Shown here in pieces: positions 5,739-13,224 of a stretch of DNA of 13,897 nucleotides. The DNA lies in the NCBI GenBank assembly GCA_964540655.1, contig CAZINR010000035.1, positions 1 to 13,897 of the forward strand, written 5' to 3'. The notes under the pieces are model-generated. The model did not search any database. It was not told where the DNA came from and worked only from the letters and a program-made list of their open reading frames with translations. Position numbers and translations under genes: made by a program. Positions within the stretch are counted from its first letter, which is position 1. Every line of letters begins with the position of its first letter. The DNA comes from CAZQBY01 sp964540655 (GTDB lineage Archaea; Altiarchaeota; Altiarchaeia; JAFGQM01).

Positions 5739-8700
5739 ATGGAACCGACGACAGGCTACAAGCAGGCCCTTCCGCACAAGACCGTCTCCCTCTGCCCGGA
5801 GTGCAAGAGGAAGATAGACGCACTGGTCTACGGCGAGGACGGCATAGTCTGGATGAAGAAGGAGTGCCCGGAGCACGGCGAGTTCAAGGAGAAGTACTGG
5901 GAGAGCGTGGATATGTACGAGCGCGAGCGGCATCACGGCTCGGCGGGCGTCCCGACCCTGAACCCGAACACCGACACCAGCGGCATCAACTGCCCCTTCG
6001 ACTGCGGCCTGTGCACGCGCCACAAGAGCCATACCGCCCTGGCCAACATTGTTGCTACCAATCGTTGTGATCTGTCCTGCTGGTATTGCCTTCCTTATGA
6101 AGAAAAACTTGTGTTCAATATCTCGGGAGAAACTAGGCTGGGGAGCATAGGCGAGGTGGCCGAGCACTTTCTAAAGGAAGAATCAAAAGATATCAAAGGC
6201 GGTGAATACGCCATTCCAGAAGATATCGAGGTCCTCAGCTACAAAGATGGGGAGTGTGTCTGGACAAAAGTCAATAAATTCTTCAAAAGACCCTACAAGG
6301 GGGATATGGTTGAAGTCGAAACCGTCACTGGGCGCAGAATCAAGACCACTGCAGACCATAAGTTCATGGTAAAAGGACGTGGACTGCTTAAAAAGAGGAT
6401 TGACCAATTGGGGCCGAATGACAAGCTTCTTGTCCCCTGGAAAGCTCCCAAAAGCGGGAATATAGAGGGGATTGACCTTTTAGAAGGATTTGTAAACCTC
6501 CCTGAAGAAGAGGCAAAGAAGATTTACGCGAGGAATATTACAGATTATCTGGGCACCATACAAGGCGAAGGTACGCTCAAACAAGTCTTTGAAAAATCAG
6601 GCATAGAAAGCTCCAATATATACGAATGGGGAGCGAGAGACCACATAAGATTAGACCATCTATATTCGCTTATGAGGTCAAACTGTAAACAACCAGGGCG
6701 AGTGTTTTTTGGGGTGGATGCTAAGAGGTACACAGTGGATAGGACATTGGATATAAACCCCGAGATGGCCAAGCTTATTGGATATTTCATTTCAGATGGC
6801 CATTATGCCAAACAGAATCTATGGATAACCTGCGCGGACCCTGTGGTGAGGGGGGATATTGAAAACTGTTTAACCAGATTAGGACTGAGGTACTCAATCT
6901 TACACTACAAAAAACAAAAGAAAGCAGCACAGATCGTTATTGGTAATAAGGTTTTGGCACTTGCTTTCAAACATGTTTTAGGGATACCGGCGGGAGCAGC
7001 TTATAAGAGGCTCCCAAAGCAGGTGCTCGGTTTCTCAATAGAGAGTAAAAAGGCTCTGCTTTCGGGCCTTTTCAATGGGGACGGTTATGTTGTTAGAGGA
7101 GAAAAACATGCATCTTTGGGTTATGAGACTGTTTCCCGGGAATTGGCCAGCGACTTGGCAGAGTTGCTGACATCCATGTCCATATTCCCAAGGATACACA
7201 AGATGAGCATGGCCAATAATAAGCTGGCCAATTATGAAGAGCTTTATAAAGTTTTTGTCGGTGGGGAAGAGATGGAAAAATTTGTGGGGCTTGTAGAACT
7301 TAAGCCTTCGCATTTAGAGAGACTGAAGGGCCTGAGTAAAAGAAGGCCCATCAATGTTGAATATGATGGCGATTTCATACTGGATGGCATAAGGAGCGTC
7401 AGGAGATATAGAAGCGATGGAGAATATGTATATGATATTGAAGTGGACAATGATGCTCACTGCTTTGTAGCCGGGGAAGGGATTTTGGTGAGCAATTGCT
7501 TTTTCTATGCCAAGGAGGGCCAGCCCATCTACGAGCCCTCGCTTGAGCAGATAAGGGCGATGGTCCGGAACCTGCGGCAGGAGAAGCCCGTGCCCTGCAA
7601 GGCGGTCCAAATCACGGGCGGAGAGCCCACATTGAGAGAGGACCTCATAGAAATCATAAACATATGCAAGGAGGAGGGCATAGGTCACGTGCAGGTCAAC
7701 ACCGACGGCATAAACTTCGCATTCAAGCCAGATTTAGTGCGGCGCATACGTGAGGCCGGAACCAACACAGTCTATATGAGCTTCGACGGCATGACCCCGA
7801 AGAGCAACCCCAAGAACCACTGGGAGGCTCCTTACGCGATAGAGAATTGCCGGAAGGCGGGGATGGGGATAGTTCTTGTCCCGACGGTCATAAGGGGAGT
7901 CAACGACCAGGAGCTCGGCCAGATGATAAACTTCGGGCTGAACCACAACGACGTCATACGCGGCGTCAATTTCCAGCCGGTCTCCCTTGTCGGACGCATG
8001 CCCCAGAAGCAGAGGGAGAAGCAGAGGATAACCATACCCAAGGTCATAGAGAACATAGAGGAACAGAGCAATGGCGCCATAAAGAAGGAGGACTTCTACT
8101 CCGTGCCCACGATATTGCCCATAACAGAGCTGGTAGAGGCCATGACAGGCAAGAGCAAGTATCATCTGAGCACGCACTTCGCCTGCGGGATGGCCACATA
8201 CATCATCAGAGGGGAGGACGACAGGATAGTCCCGCTTCCGCGGTTCGTGGACATTGAGGGGCTTATGGAGTACATGCATGAAACGGCGGAGGAGCGAAGG
8301 GGCAAGAGCAAGATATGGACGGGGCTGAAGGTCTGGAGGAACATCGGCCGCTTTATTGAGAAGGACAATCAACCCAAGGGTTTCAACCTCAACAAGATGC
8401 TTATGCAGGCATTGGTCAAGCACGACTACCGCTCTCTGGGAGCGCTGCACCACCGCTCGCTCTTCATAGGCATGATGCACTTCCAGGACCCGTACAACTA
8501 TGACGTCGAGAGGGTCGAGCGATGCTGCATACACTACGCCATGCCCGATGGAAGGATCATACCCTTCTGCGCGTTCAACGTCCTGCCGGAGGTCTACCGC
8601 GACAAGGTGCAGGCGCAGTACTCCATCTCTCAAGAGGAGTGGGAAAGAAGATCAGGGCAGACCATCGCTGAGGGCAAATACAAAAGGGACGCCAAGAAGC

Positions 8701-8756
8701 TTGAGGAGGGCCAGGTTTACAAAGACATCTACACTTTAAAAGACTATTTCAAATGA
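5739..8756 (+). CDS. Radical SAM protein of the Tes/MJ0619 type (tetraether lipid synthase family), interrupted by an intein
   Basis: The precursor is 1005 residues. Residues 117-586 are an intein, leaving a 535-residue enzyme near the roughly 500 expected. The N-terminal part has CPEC (19-22), KECPEHG (42-48) and CPFDCGLCTRHKSHT (85-99), the Cys-rich lead of the MJ0619 family. The radical SAM motif CxxxCxxC is C110, C114 and, after splicing, C587. ITGGEPT after the intein is the SAM-binding GGE element, and MSFDGMT follows. The C-terminal ERCCIHYAMPDG and PFCAFN segments carry Cys for further clusters. Tes joins two archaeal diether lipids through C-C bonds between phytanyl ends to make membrane-spanning tetraethers. 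The family has paralogs and the CFFYAKEG variant after the motif leaves the substrate open. Its TGA overlaps the next ATG (ATGA). A regulator is divergently encoded upstream. Confidence 0.85.
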   Translation: MEPTTGYKQALPHKTVSLCPECKRKIDALVYGEDGIVWMKKECPEHGEFKEKYWESVDMYERERHHGSAGVPTLNPNTDTSGINCPFDCGLCTRHKSHTALANIVATNRCDLSCWYCLPYEEKLVFNISGETRLGSIGEVAEHFLKEESKDIKGGEYAIPEDIEVLSYKDGECVWTKVNKFFKRPYKGDMVEVETVTGRRIKTTADHKFMVKGRGLLKKRIDQLGPNDKLLVPWKAPKSGNIEGIDLLEGFVNLPEEEAKKIYARNITDYLGTIQGEGTLKQVFEKSGIESSNIYEWGARDHIRLDHLYSLMRSNCKQPGRVFFGVDAKRYTVDRTLDINPEMAKLIGYFISDGHYAKQNLWITCADPVVRGDIENCLTRLGLRYSILHYKKQKKAAQIVIGNKVLALAFKHVLGIPAGAAYKRLPKQVLGFSIESKKALLSGLFNGDGYVVRGEKHASLGYETVSRELASDLAELLTSMSIFPRIHKMSMANNKLANYEELYKVFVGGEEMEKFVGLVELKPSHLERLKGLSKRRPINVEYDGDFILDGIRSVRRYRSDGEYVYDIEVDNDAHCFVAGEGILVSNCFFYAKEGQPIYEPSLEQIRAMVRNLRQEKPVPCKAVQITGGEPTLREDLIEIINICKEEGIGHVQVNTDGINFAFKPDLVRRIREAGTNTVYMSFDGMTPKSNPKNHWEAPYAIENCRKAGMGIVLVPTVIRGVNDQELGQMINFGLNHNDVIRGVNFQPVSLVGRMPQKQREKQRITIPKVIENIEEQSNGAIKKEDFYSVPTILPITELVEAMTGKSKYHLSTHFACGMATYIIRGEDDRIVPLPRFVDIEGLMEYMHETAEERRGKSKIWTGLKVWRNIGRFIEKDNQPKGFNLNKMLMQALVKHDYRSLGALHHRSLFIGMMHFQDPYNYDVERVERCCIHYAMPDGRIIPFCAFNVLPEVYRDKVQAQYSISQEEWERRSGQTIAEGKYKRDAKKLEEGQVYKDIYTLKDYFK
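6087..7496 (+). mobile_element. Intein with LAGLIDADG homing endonuclease (470 aa)
   Basis: In-frame self-splicing insertion with its junction defined by motifs. It begins at Cys1 (codon 6087-6089, CLPYEEKLVF) and ends at Asn470 (GILVSN), with Cys as +1 residue (7497-7499). Intein-numbered landmarks: block B TTADH at 87-91 (Thr and His of the splicing site); LAGLIDADG-type helices KLIGYFISDG at 229-238 and LLSGLFNGDG at 324-333, each keeping its catalytic Asp (237, 332); block F YDIEVDNDAH at 449-458. The penultimate position is Ser instead of the usual His. The reading frame is intact, so splicing and DNA cleavage may both be active. Base use is clearly more A/T-rich than the host gene (21 G/C of 60 at 6901-6960 against 38 of 60 at 5821-5880), which points to recent horizontal arrival. 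Confidence 0.92.
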
Positions 8757-9073
8757 CCCACGGGACCAAATTCGGGGAGCTTCCGTTCGAGAAGGTTATG
8801 ATGGCGGAGTTCGATTTGAGAGGGCTGGAGTCCATGAAGCATGCCGCGCATCTCCAATACAAACTCCTTCTGCTGGACCCGGTCGTAAGGGCGCATGTGG
8901 ACTTCCCCAAGAAGTCGATGAGAATAGACTACCTGGACCCCAATAAGACCACGGAGAAGATTTTGGAGACTATAAAACCTGTAAGGGCCACCCTGAAGAG
9001 CAGGCGAATCGGAGAATACGACGAGCTAGTCTACAAGTCCTATCACGAGGGTGGGTGGAAGGGTTCGGAATAA
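8753..9073 (+). CDS. Small HMA-fold protein lacking metal-binding cysteines, coupled to the radical SAM gene
   Basis: 106-residue cytoplasmic protein without any cysteine. Residues 14-80 fit the beta-alpha-beta-beta-alpha-beta pattern of heavy-metal-associated (HMA) domains: VMMAEFDLRGLES, a helix, VVRAHVDFPKKSMRIDYLDP, then NKTTEKILETIKP. At the place of the usual GMxCxxC metal loop it has GLESMKH, so copper binding through Cys is excluded; His and Met could still bind something, or the fold may serve protein contact. Its ATG 8753 overlaps the radical SAM TGA, so the two are translated together and the product may be an accessory of the radical SAM enzyme. Residues 81-106 are a charged tail. 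The function is unknown; the fold call rests on pattern matching by eye. Confidence 0.72.
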   Translation: MTHGTKFGELPFEKVMMAEFDLRGLESMKHAAHLQYKLLLLDPVVRAHVDFPKKSMRIDYLDPNKTTEKILETIKPVRATLKSRRIGEYDELVYKSYHEGGWKGSE

Positions 9074-9074
9074 A

Positions 9075-9118
9075 AACAAGAAAGTAAAAATAAAGAAAGG
9101 ATGGCTGCTTACGCAGCC
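9075..9118 (-). terminator. Hairpin plus T-rich tract after the thioredoxin-fold gene
   Basis: On the minus strand a 6-bp stem GGCTGC/GCAGCC with a 4-nt loop (9103-9118) spans the TAA stop of the 9109-10332 gene and is followed by a pyrimidine-rich tract with T runs down to about 9075. Archaeal termination mainly needs the T-rich tract; the hairpin may be incidental. It fills the 35-nt convergent gap. Confidence 0.5.
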
Positions 9119-10332
9119 TCTTCTTCTATGATGGCGTCTATAACAGCCCTCAGCTCGGCCTCGTCCGATTCGGCATCGTCAGAAGCCCTGTAAGGCTGTC
9201 CGATCCTGTAGTACTTGCAGCCGAACACGAAAGTCGGCACGCCGCCGCCAGAGTTGAACTGCCTGAATAGCTCGGTTGCAGACTCCGGCACCTCAGTCTC
9301 AACCTCCTCGGTGAGGGTGTTGTCGCCGGTGTCGAACTGCCAGTGGTATGCCATTATCTTGCCCTCGTCCATGTATTCCTTGGCCACTTTGTCGAACTGC
9401 GGCGTAGACCAGGTGCAGAACGGGCAACCGGTCGTGCCGAACATCATGACTACAGGCTTGCCGTCCTCGGTGCATACGCCATCGGGCAGGAGGAGGCTCT
9501 TGAATTTGCCTATCTCAGGCCCTGGTTTCGGGGGGAACTCGCCCTGCAGCGCCTTCCCGATGGGCTCCTCGAAAGCCGAGAAAGGCTGCGCTCCGACGAC
9601 CTTCCAGCCGTCTTCACCGCCGACAAAGAACGTCGGTGTGCCGCTGACCCCGAGGTCTCTTCCAAGCTGCGTGTCAGCCTCGACGATAGATGATTTCTCA
9701 CCGCCGTCCAAACACTGATCGAACTCGTCAGTGTCCAGGCTTATCTGCTCGGCGTAGTCCTTCAGGTCATCCGCCTCGAGATTGGCCATGTTCTCGAACA
9801 TTATGTCGTGCATCTCCCAGAACTTGCCCTGGTCGCGCGCGCACTCGGCAGCCTCAGATGCCTTTCTGGCCGATTCATGCACTATGAAGTGCTTGAAAAC
9901 CACCTCGACATCATCGCCGTACACTTCTTTTATCTTCGGGACCGCAGACTCATAGCTGGGGTCTTGGGATTTGAACTGTTCGACTAAATCGTCATTGAAC
10001 CCGTCGGCTGCAGCGCAGAACGGGCATTTGAACTCGCTGAACTCGTAAATCTGGATCTTGCCGCCGGAATCGGCAGCAGGAGAATCCTCGACCACATCGT
10101 CGTCATCGTCAACATCTACGACAACATCGCCGCCGTCAGTATCGGCAGGCAGATCATCAGCTACGACTGCTGCCCCGGTAGGGCAGTGGGAGTCGGAAGC
10201 GAAGTAGAATGTCGTCATCGCAAGCAGCAGGGCCAGCACGGCCATCCCCACGAAAACCGGGTCCTGCGCGTATCTGGAATAGGCCCTATGAGTTTTCTTC
10301 TCATCATCCTTTTTAGCTTTTTTTTCGGCCAT
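9109..10332 (-). CDS. Membrane-anchored protein with two thioredoxin-fold (DsbA-like) domains
   Basis: 407 residues. A Lys-rich cytoplasmic N-terminus (1-25) precedes one membrane helix (about 27-46) and a strongly acidic linker (59-88). Domain 1 (92-262) is DsbA-like: CPFC at 103-106, an inserted helical region with HFIVHESARKASEAAECA, and the cis-proline loop GTPTFFVGG (231-239). Domain 2 (about 277-405) is a second thioredoxin fold with GCPFC (302-306) and cis-proline loop GVPTF (364-368). Both active sites are intact. The positive-inside rule places both domains outside the membrane, where they could make or shuffle disulfides. ATG 10332 is about 34 nt from a TATA box. The neighbour upstream is an extracytoplasmic protein with eight cysteines, a plausible substrate. 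No DsbB/VKOR partner lies in the window. Confidence 0.87.
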   Translation of the reverse strand: MAEKKAKKDDEKKTHRAYSRYAQDPVFVGMAVLALLLAMTTFYFASDSHCPTGAAVVADDLPADTDGGDVVVDVDDDDDVVEDSPAADSGGKIQIYEFSEFKCPFCAAADGFNDDLVEQFKSQDPSYESAVPKIKEVYGDDVEVVFKHFIVHESARKASEAAECARDQGKFWEMHDIMFENMANLEADDLKDYAEQISLDTDEFDQCLDGGEKSSIVEADTQLGRDLGVSGTPTFFVGGEDGWKVVGAQPFSAFEEPIGKALQGEFPPKPGPEIGKFKSLLLPDGVCTEDGKPVVMMFGTTGCPFCTWSTPQFDKVAKEYMDEGKIMAYHWQFDTGDNTLTEEVETEVPESATELFRQFNSGGGVPTFVFGCKYYRIGQPYRASDDAESDEAELRAVIDAIIEEEAA

Positions 10333-10360
10333 TTTTGATTGTGATTATTTACTGGTTTGT

Positions 10361-10374
10361 CCTATAAAAATATG
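10361..10374 (-). promoter_or_regulatory. TATA box of the double thioredoxin-fold gene
   Basis: The minus strand has ATTTTTATAGG about 34 nt upstream of ATG 10332, inside the 63-nt gap after the 10396-11775 gene, so this gene probably has its own promoter. Confidence 0.55.
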
Positions 10375-10395
10375 TTACCGCTATTTAGTAGTAAC

Positions 10396-11775
10396 TTATT
10401 CCCTGGACTCGACCAGTTTGCGGCAGATATCTTCCTCATCGGCGCAATAATACTGCAAATCAAGATGGTCCCCGAAGTTCTCCTTCAACGCTTCCAATAT
10501 AATCCTCTGGTCCTCGGAAGCCTGTGAACCCGGCTTGTGAAAGGCCTGAAGGAGGACGGTGTCATTGTTCGGTTTGCATGATTCCTCCCCCACCTCATAC
10601 ATGGAGAACAGATACTCTGTGGGTATCTGAGCCTCTATGCCCCCGGTCTCGTTAATAGCCACTCCCAGCTGGGAGCAAAGCTCCTCGGGATGTCCGTTAT
10701 TATATATGCATGTGAGCGTCGAAAGAACGGTCATCTCGGTACCTGCCGGCACCTGACCCGCCAGCTCGGCCGTCGCCAGAGTCCTGGCCAGTGCGAACTT
10801 GCAGTTCCAGATTAGGCGGGGGACCGACTCTATGTTGTAATCCTTTAGAAGAGAGGGCGAATAAGCGTCAAAGGTCACAACGCTCTCGTCGCGCAGTTCA
10901 TAGCTGTAGCGCAGCTTGCCGGGGGAGGGCCTGTCGACGTATACGAACACGCCCTTTGCGATGTCCTCCTCCGGTATGTCCAGCTCGTTGACGACTATGC
11001 CTTCCTGGAAGCCATGCCTGTAATAGTATCCGTTGATCGTGGTCTTGACATAGCCATCGCTGATTTCCAGTCGGTAGGGATAGGATGTGCCGCTGCAGTT
11101 GATTGTCCGGGGAATAGTCAGTATGTGCCTCTGGGTAGCGGTGCCGTTGGCCCAGCGGCCTATGAGATTGGGGATTATCGCCTGCTCGTTGAATATCTTC
11201 GCGCATGTCTGGAAGGTGTTGGGCCCCTGCTGCAGGCGCATGAACTCTTCAGGCGTCACGACTATGCTGTTGAGTCCTATGAACCGAAGTCCCAGCTCCT
11301 CGTTCAGAACGACGTCGAAGGTTTTGTAATCATCAGAGCCCTCTATGGGGAATTTGACAATCCTTGAATCGTTCTCGAAGATGACCTCCCCCTCAGATTT
11401 TGATATGGTGAAATTGTTGGCTTGTTCCGCCAGATCCATGGCACCCTTCGTCGAAGCGAGCGCGCTCGCAATGATTTGGGCCTCATCGGAAGAACCCCCA
11501 TCCCCCCGAGGCATCATCATAACCAGTATGCCCGCAACGATCACTATGATTCCCAAGGCCACTACGGCATATGGCAGTATATCGGACCCTTGCTTGGCCT
11601 CGGCTTCCTTCTCTTTCACGGCTTTTTTCACGGCTTTCTTCGTCTCCTTCTTTTCGCCTTCGGTTTTCTGGGGAGCTTCCTTCGCCTTCTTCGCAGACTT
11701 TTGCTCTTTTACTCCATCCTCTGCCTCAGGCATCTTTTCTTCTTCCACCCCATTCTCTTTCTTTTTCTTGGCCAT
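10396..11775 (-). CDS. Membrane-anchored extracytoplasmic protein with eight cysteines and six N-glycosylation sequons
   Basis: Unrecognised 459-residue protein. Residues 1-63 are a Lys/Glu/Ala-rich, low-complexity cytoplasmic tail, followed by one membrane helix (about 67-88) and a large C-terminal domain that must lie outside the cell by topology. That domain has cysteines at 191, 227, 325, 356, 367, 400, 444 and 451: an even number, all extracytoplasmic, fitting disulfides. Sequons N-x-S/T occur at 121, 135, 210, 226, 375 and 404, fitting archaeal N-glycosylation. An A/T-rich box at 11800-11811 is 30 nt ahead of ATG 11775. The next gene on the strand encodes a double thioredoxin-fold protein, a likely folding partner. 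No enzyme motif is seen; it may be a cell-surface or secretion-related component. Confidence 0.78.
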   Translation of the reverse strand: MAKKKKENGVEEEKMPEAEDGVKEQKSAKKAKEAPQKTEGEKKETKKAVKKAVKEKEAEAKQGSDILPYAVVALGIIVIVAGILVMMMPRGDGGSSDEAQIIASALASTKGAMDLAEQANNFTISKSEGEVIFENDSRIVKFPIEGSDDYKTFDVVLNEELGLRFIGLNSIVVTPEEFMRLQQGPNTFQTCAKIFNEQAIIPNLIGRWANGTATQRHILTIPRTINCSGTSYPYRLEISDGYVKTTINGYYYRHGFQEGIVVNELDIPEEDIAKGVFVYVDRPSPGKLRYSYELRDESVVTFDAYSPSLLKDYNIESVPRLIWNCKFALARTLATAELAGQVPAGTEMTVLSTLTCIYNNGHPEELCSQLGVAINETGGIEAQIPTEYLFSMYEVGEESCKPNNDTVLLQAFHKPGSQASEDQRIILEALKENFGDHLDLQYYCADEEDICRKLVESRE

Positions 11776-11799
11776 GAAAAGCCCTCTTATTTGAGAGTG

Positions 11800-11811
11800 A
11801 ATATATAAATA
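11800..11811 (-). promoter_or_regulatory. TATA box of the cysteine-rich surface protein gene
   Basis: The minus strand has TATTTATATATT, centred 30 nt upstream of ATG 11775, with no ribosome site close to the start codon. Confidence 0.6.
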
Positions 11812-11829
11812 CCTTGGGTTTAAACAGAA

Positions 11830-13218
11830 TTATGAAAGCTCCTTTTGCAGAAGATTTATGACTTCTTTCGGCTCCGCTCGCCCCTTCATCTTCTGCATCA
11901 CCTTGCCCATCATGAAATTGAGCGCCTCCTTCTTGCCAGACTTGTAGTCCCTGACCGGGCCCGGGTTCTCGGATATTACATCCAACACCGCCTTCTTGAG
12001 TGCTCCCCCGCCCCTGACCGCCCCGAGGCCTTCGTCCTCGACGATTTTGGCGGGAGACTCTCCGCTGTCGATTATCCTCTCCAGCAGTTTCTTTGCCACG
12101 ACATCTGTTATCCTTTTCCCCTTGACCAGCCCCACCAGCTCAGCCATCGACTCGAGCGAGAGCTTGGTATCGGAGAGCGCAGAATCGCGGTAATTAAGCT
12201 GAGCCAGAACCTCTTCCGCGACCCACATGGCGGCTAGCTTGGGATCGGCCTTAGCGGCCAGCTGTTCGAAGAACAGTGCCAGCTCCTTGTCTTTCGTCAG
12301 GACCTTGGCGTATTTGCCCGACACGCCGTACTTCTTCTTGAAGCGCGCGCGCATCTCCTGCGGCGTCTCCGGCTTGGCGGTCTTGAGTCTCGAGTCCAGG
12401 GTCTTGTCTATCTCCAGCGGGGGGAGGTCGGGGGCCGGGATGTAGCGGTAGTCCTCGGCCGACTCTTTTGTGCGCATAAGGTATGTCTCACCTTTGTCAT
12501 CGTCCCATCCACGAGTCTCCTGCGAAACGTCCTGGCCCTTGGATACAATCGCCTCTTGCCGCGCAATCTCGTGCTCTATCGCACGATGGATGCTTCGCAC
12601 TGAGTTGACGTTCTTGACCTCGGCGCGGTTGCCCTTGCCCAGGGAGACATTCACGTCGGCACGGATTATTCCCGCGCCCCCCAAAATCAAATCAGAGTAT
12701 TCCAGCATCTTGACCAGCTCTTTCATGAAGGCTCGCGCCTGCTCCGCGGATTTGATGTCGGGGGCCGTGACAATCTCAATCAGCGGCACTCCGCTGCGGT
12801 TGTAATCAACCAGACCCTTGGTCAGGTTGTACTGGCCCGGGTCCTCCTCCATGTGCACCTCCCATATCCCGATGTCGCCGAAGCTGCCGTCCTCGAATGA
12901 GAATTTTCCTTTCTTTCCGATGGGCTCCGACGTTATCTGGTAGCCCTTGGGAAGGTCGGGATAATCGTAGTGCTTCCTCTTCATGAATATCTTCTCTCGG
13001 GGGACCTCGCAGTTGAGAAGATGCGCAATCGTTATCACGGCCTCCAGTGCGCGCGCATTTATCGGCCGCGGCTTTATCCCGGGCATGCCAGTGCAGACCT
13101 CGCAGATCAGGCTGTTCGGCTCCTCGGCATCATGGTAGCCGGTAGGGCAGTCGCAGAACAGCTTCTTCTCCGTCTTCAAAGGGACGTGTATCTCCAAGCC
13201 TATGTTTGCTTCAGGCAT
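11830..13218 (-). CDS. gatB: Asp-tRNA(Asn)/Glu-tRNA(Gln) amidotransferase subunit B
   Basis: Kinase/tRNA-binding subunit of the cytoplasmic GatCAB complex, which turns misacylated Asp-tRNA(Asn) (and in some organisms Glu-tRNA(Gln)) into Asn- or Gln-tRNA. It has 462 residues, close to the usual 470-480. The N-terminus has NIGLEIHVPL (5-14), zinc ligands C22, C24, C39 and C42 (CDC and CEVC), and KRKHYDYPDLPKGYQIT. Then come RSGVPLIEIVT, GAGIIRADVNVSL and EVKNVNSVRS, all core GatB signatures. The C-terminal tail domain ends with NFMMGKVMQKMKGRA. There is no GAD insertion, so it is not the archaeal GatE. gatA and gatC are not in the window. ATG 13218 lies about 24 nt from an A/T box that overlaps the preceding gene's last codons. 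Confidence 0.96.
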   Translation of the reverse strand: MPEANIGLEIHVPLKTEKKLFCDCPTGYHDAEEPNSLICEVCTGMPGIKPRPINARALEAVITIAHLLNCEVPREKIFMKRKHYDYPDLPKGYQITSEPIGKKGKFSFEDGSFGDIGIWEVHMEEDPGQYNLTKGLVDYNRSGVPLIEIVTAPDIKSAEQARAFMKELVKMLEYSDLILGGAGIIRADVNVSLGKGNRAEVKNVNSVRSIHRAIEHEIARQEAIVSKGQDVSQETRGWDDDKGETYLMRTKESAEDYRYIPAPDLPPLEIDKTLDSRLKTAKPETPQEMRARFKKKYGVSGKYAKVLTKDKELALFFEQLAAKADPKLAAMWVAEEVLAQLNYRDSALSDTKLSLESMAELVGLVKGKRITDVVAKKLLERIIDSGESPAKIVEDEGLGAVRGGGALKKAVLDVISENPGPVRDYKSGKKEALNFMMGKVMQKMKGRAEPKEVINLLQKELS

Positions 13219-13224
13219 GTTATA

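Noticed and set aside
6087..7496. Insertion sequence or extra enzyme domain in the radical SAM gene
   Set aside because: In-frame, with intein splicing blocks, two LAGLIDADG motifs and a terminal Asn then Cys; no inverted repeats or target duplication.
7734..8633. 299-codon minus-strand frame opposite the radical SAM gene
   Set aside because: Antisense shadow of conserved extein sequence.
11600..11775. Short direct repeats in the A/T-rich 5' part of the surface-protein gene
   Set aside because: Explained by repeated Lys/Ala/Glu codons of the low-complexity cytoplasmic tail.
11830..13218. GatE (archaeal GatDE Glu-tRNA amidotransferase) instead of GatB
   Set aside because: 462 residues with no GAD domain insertion; GatE is much longer.
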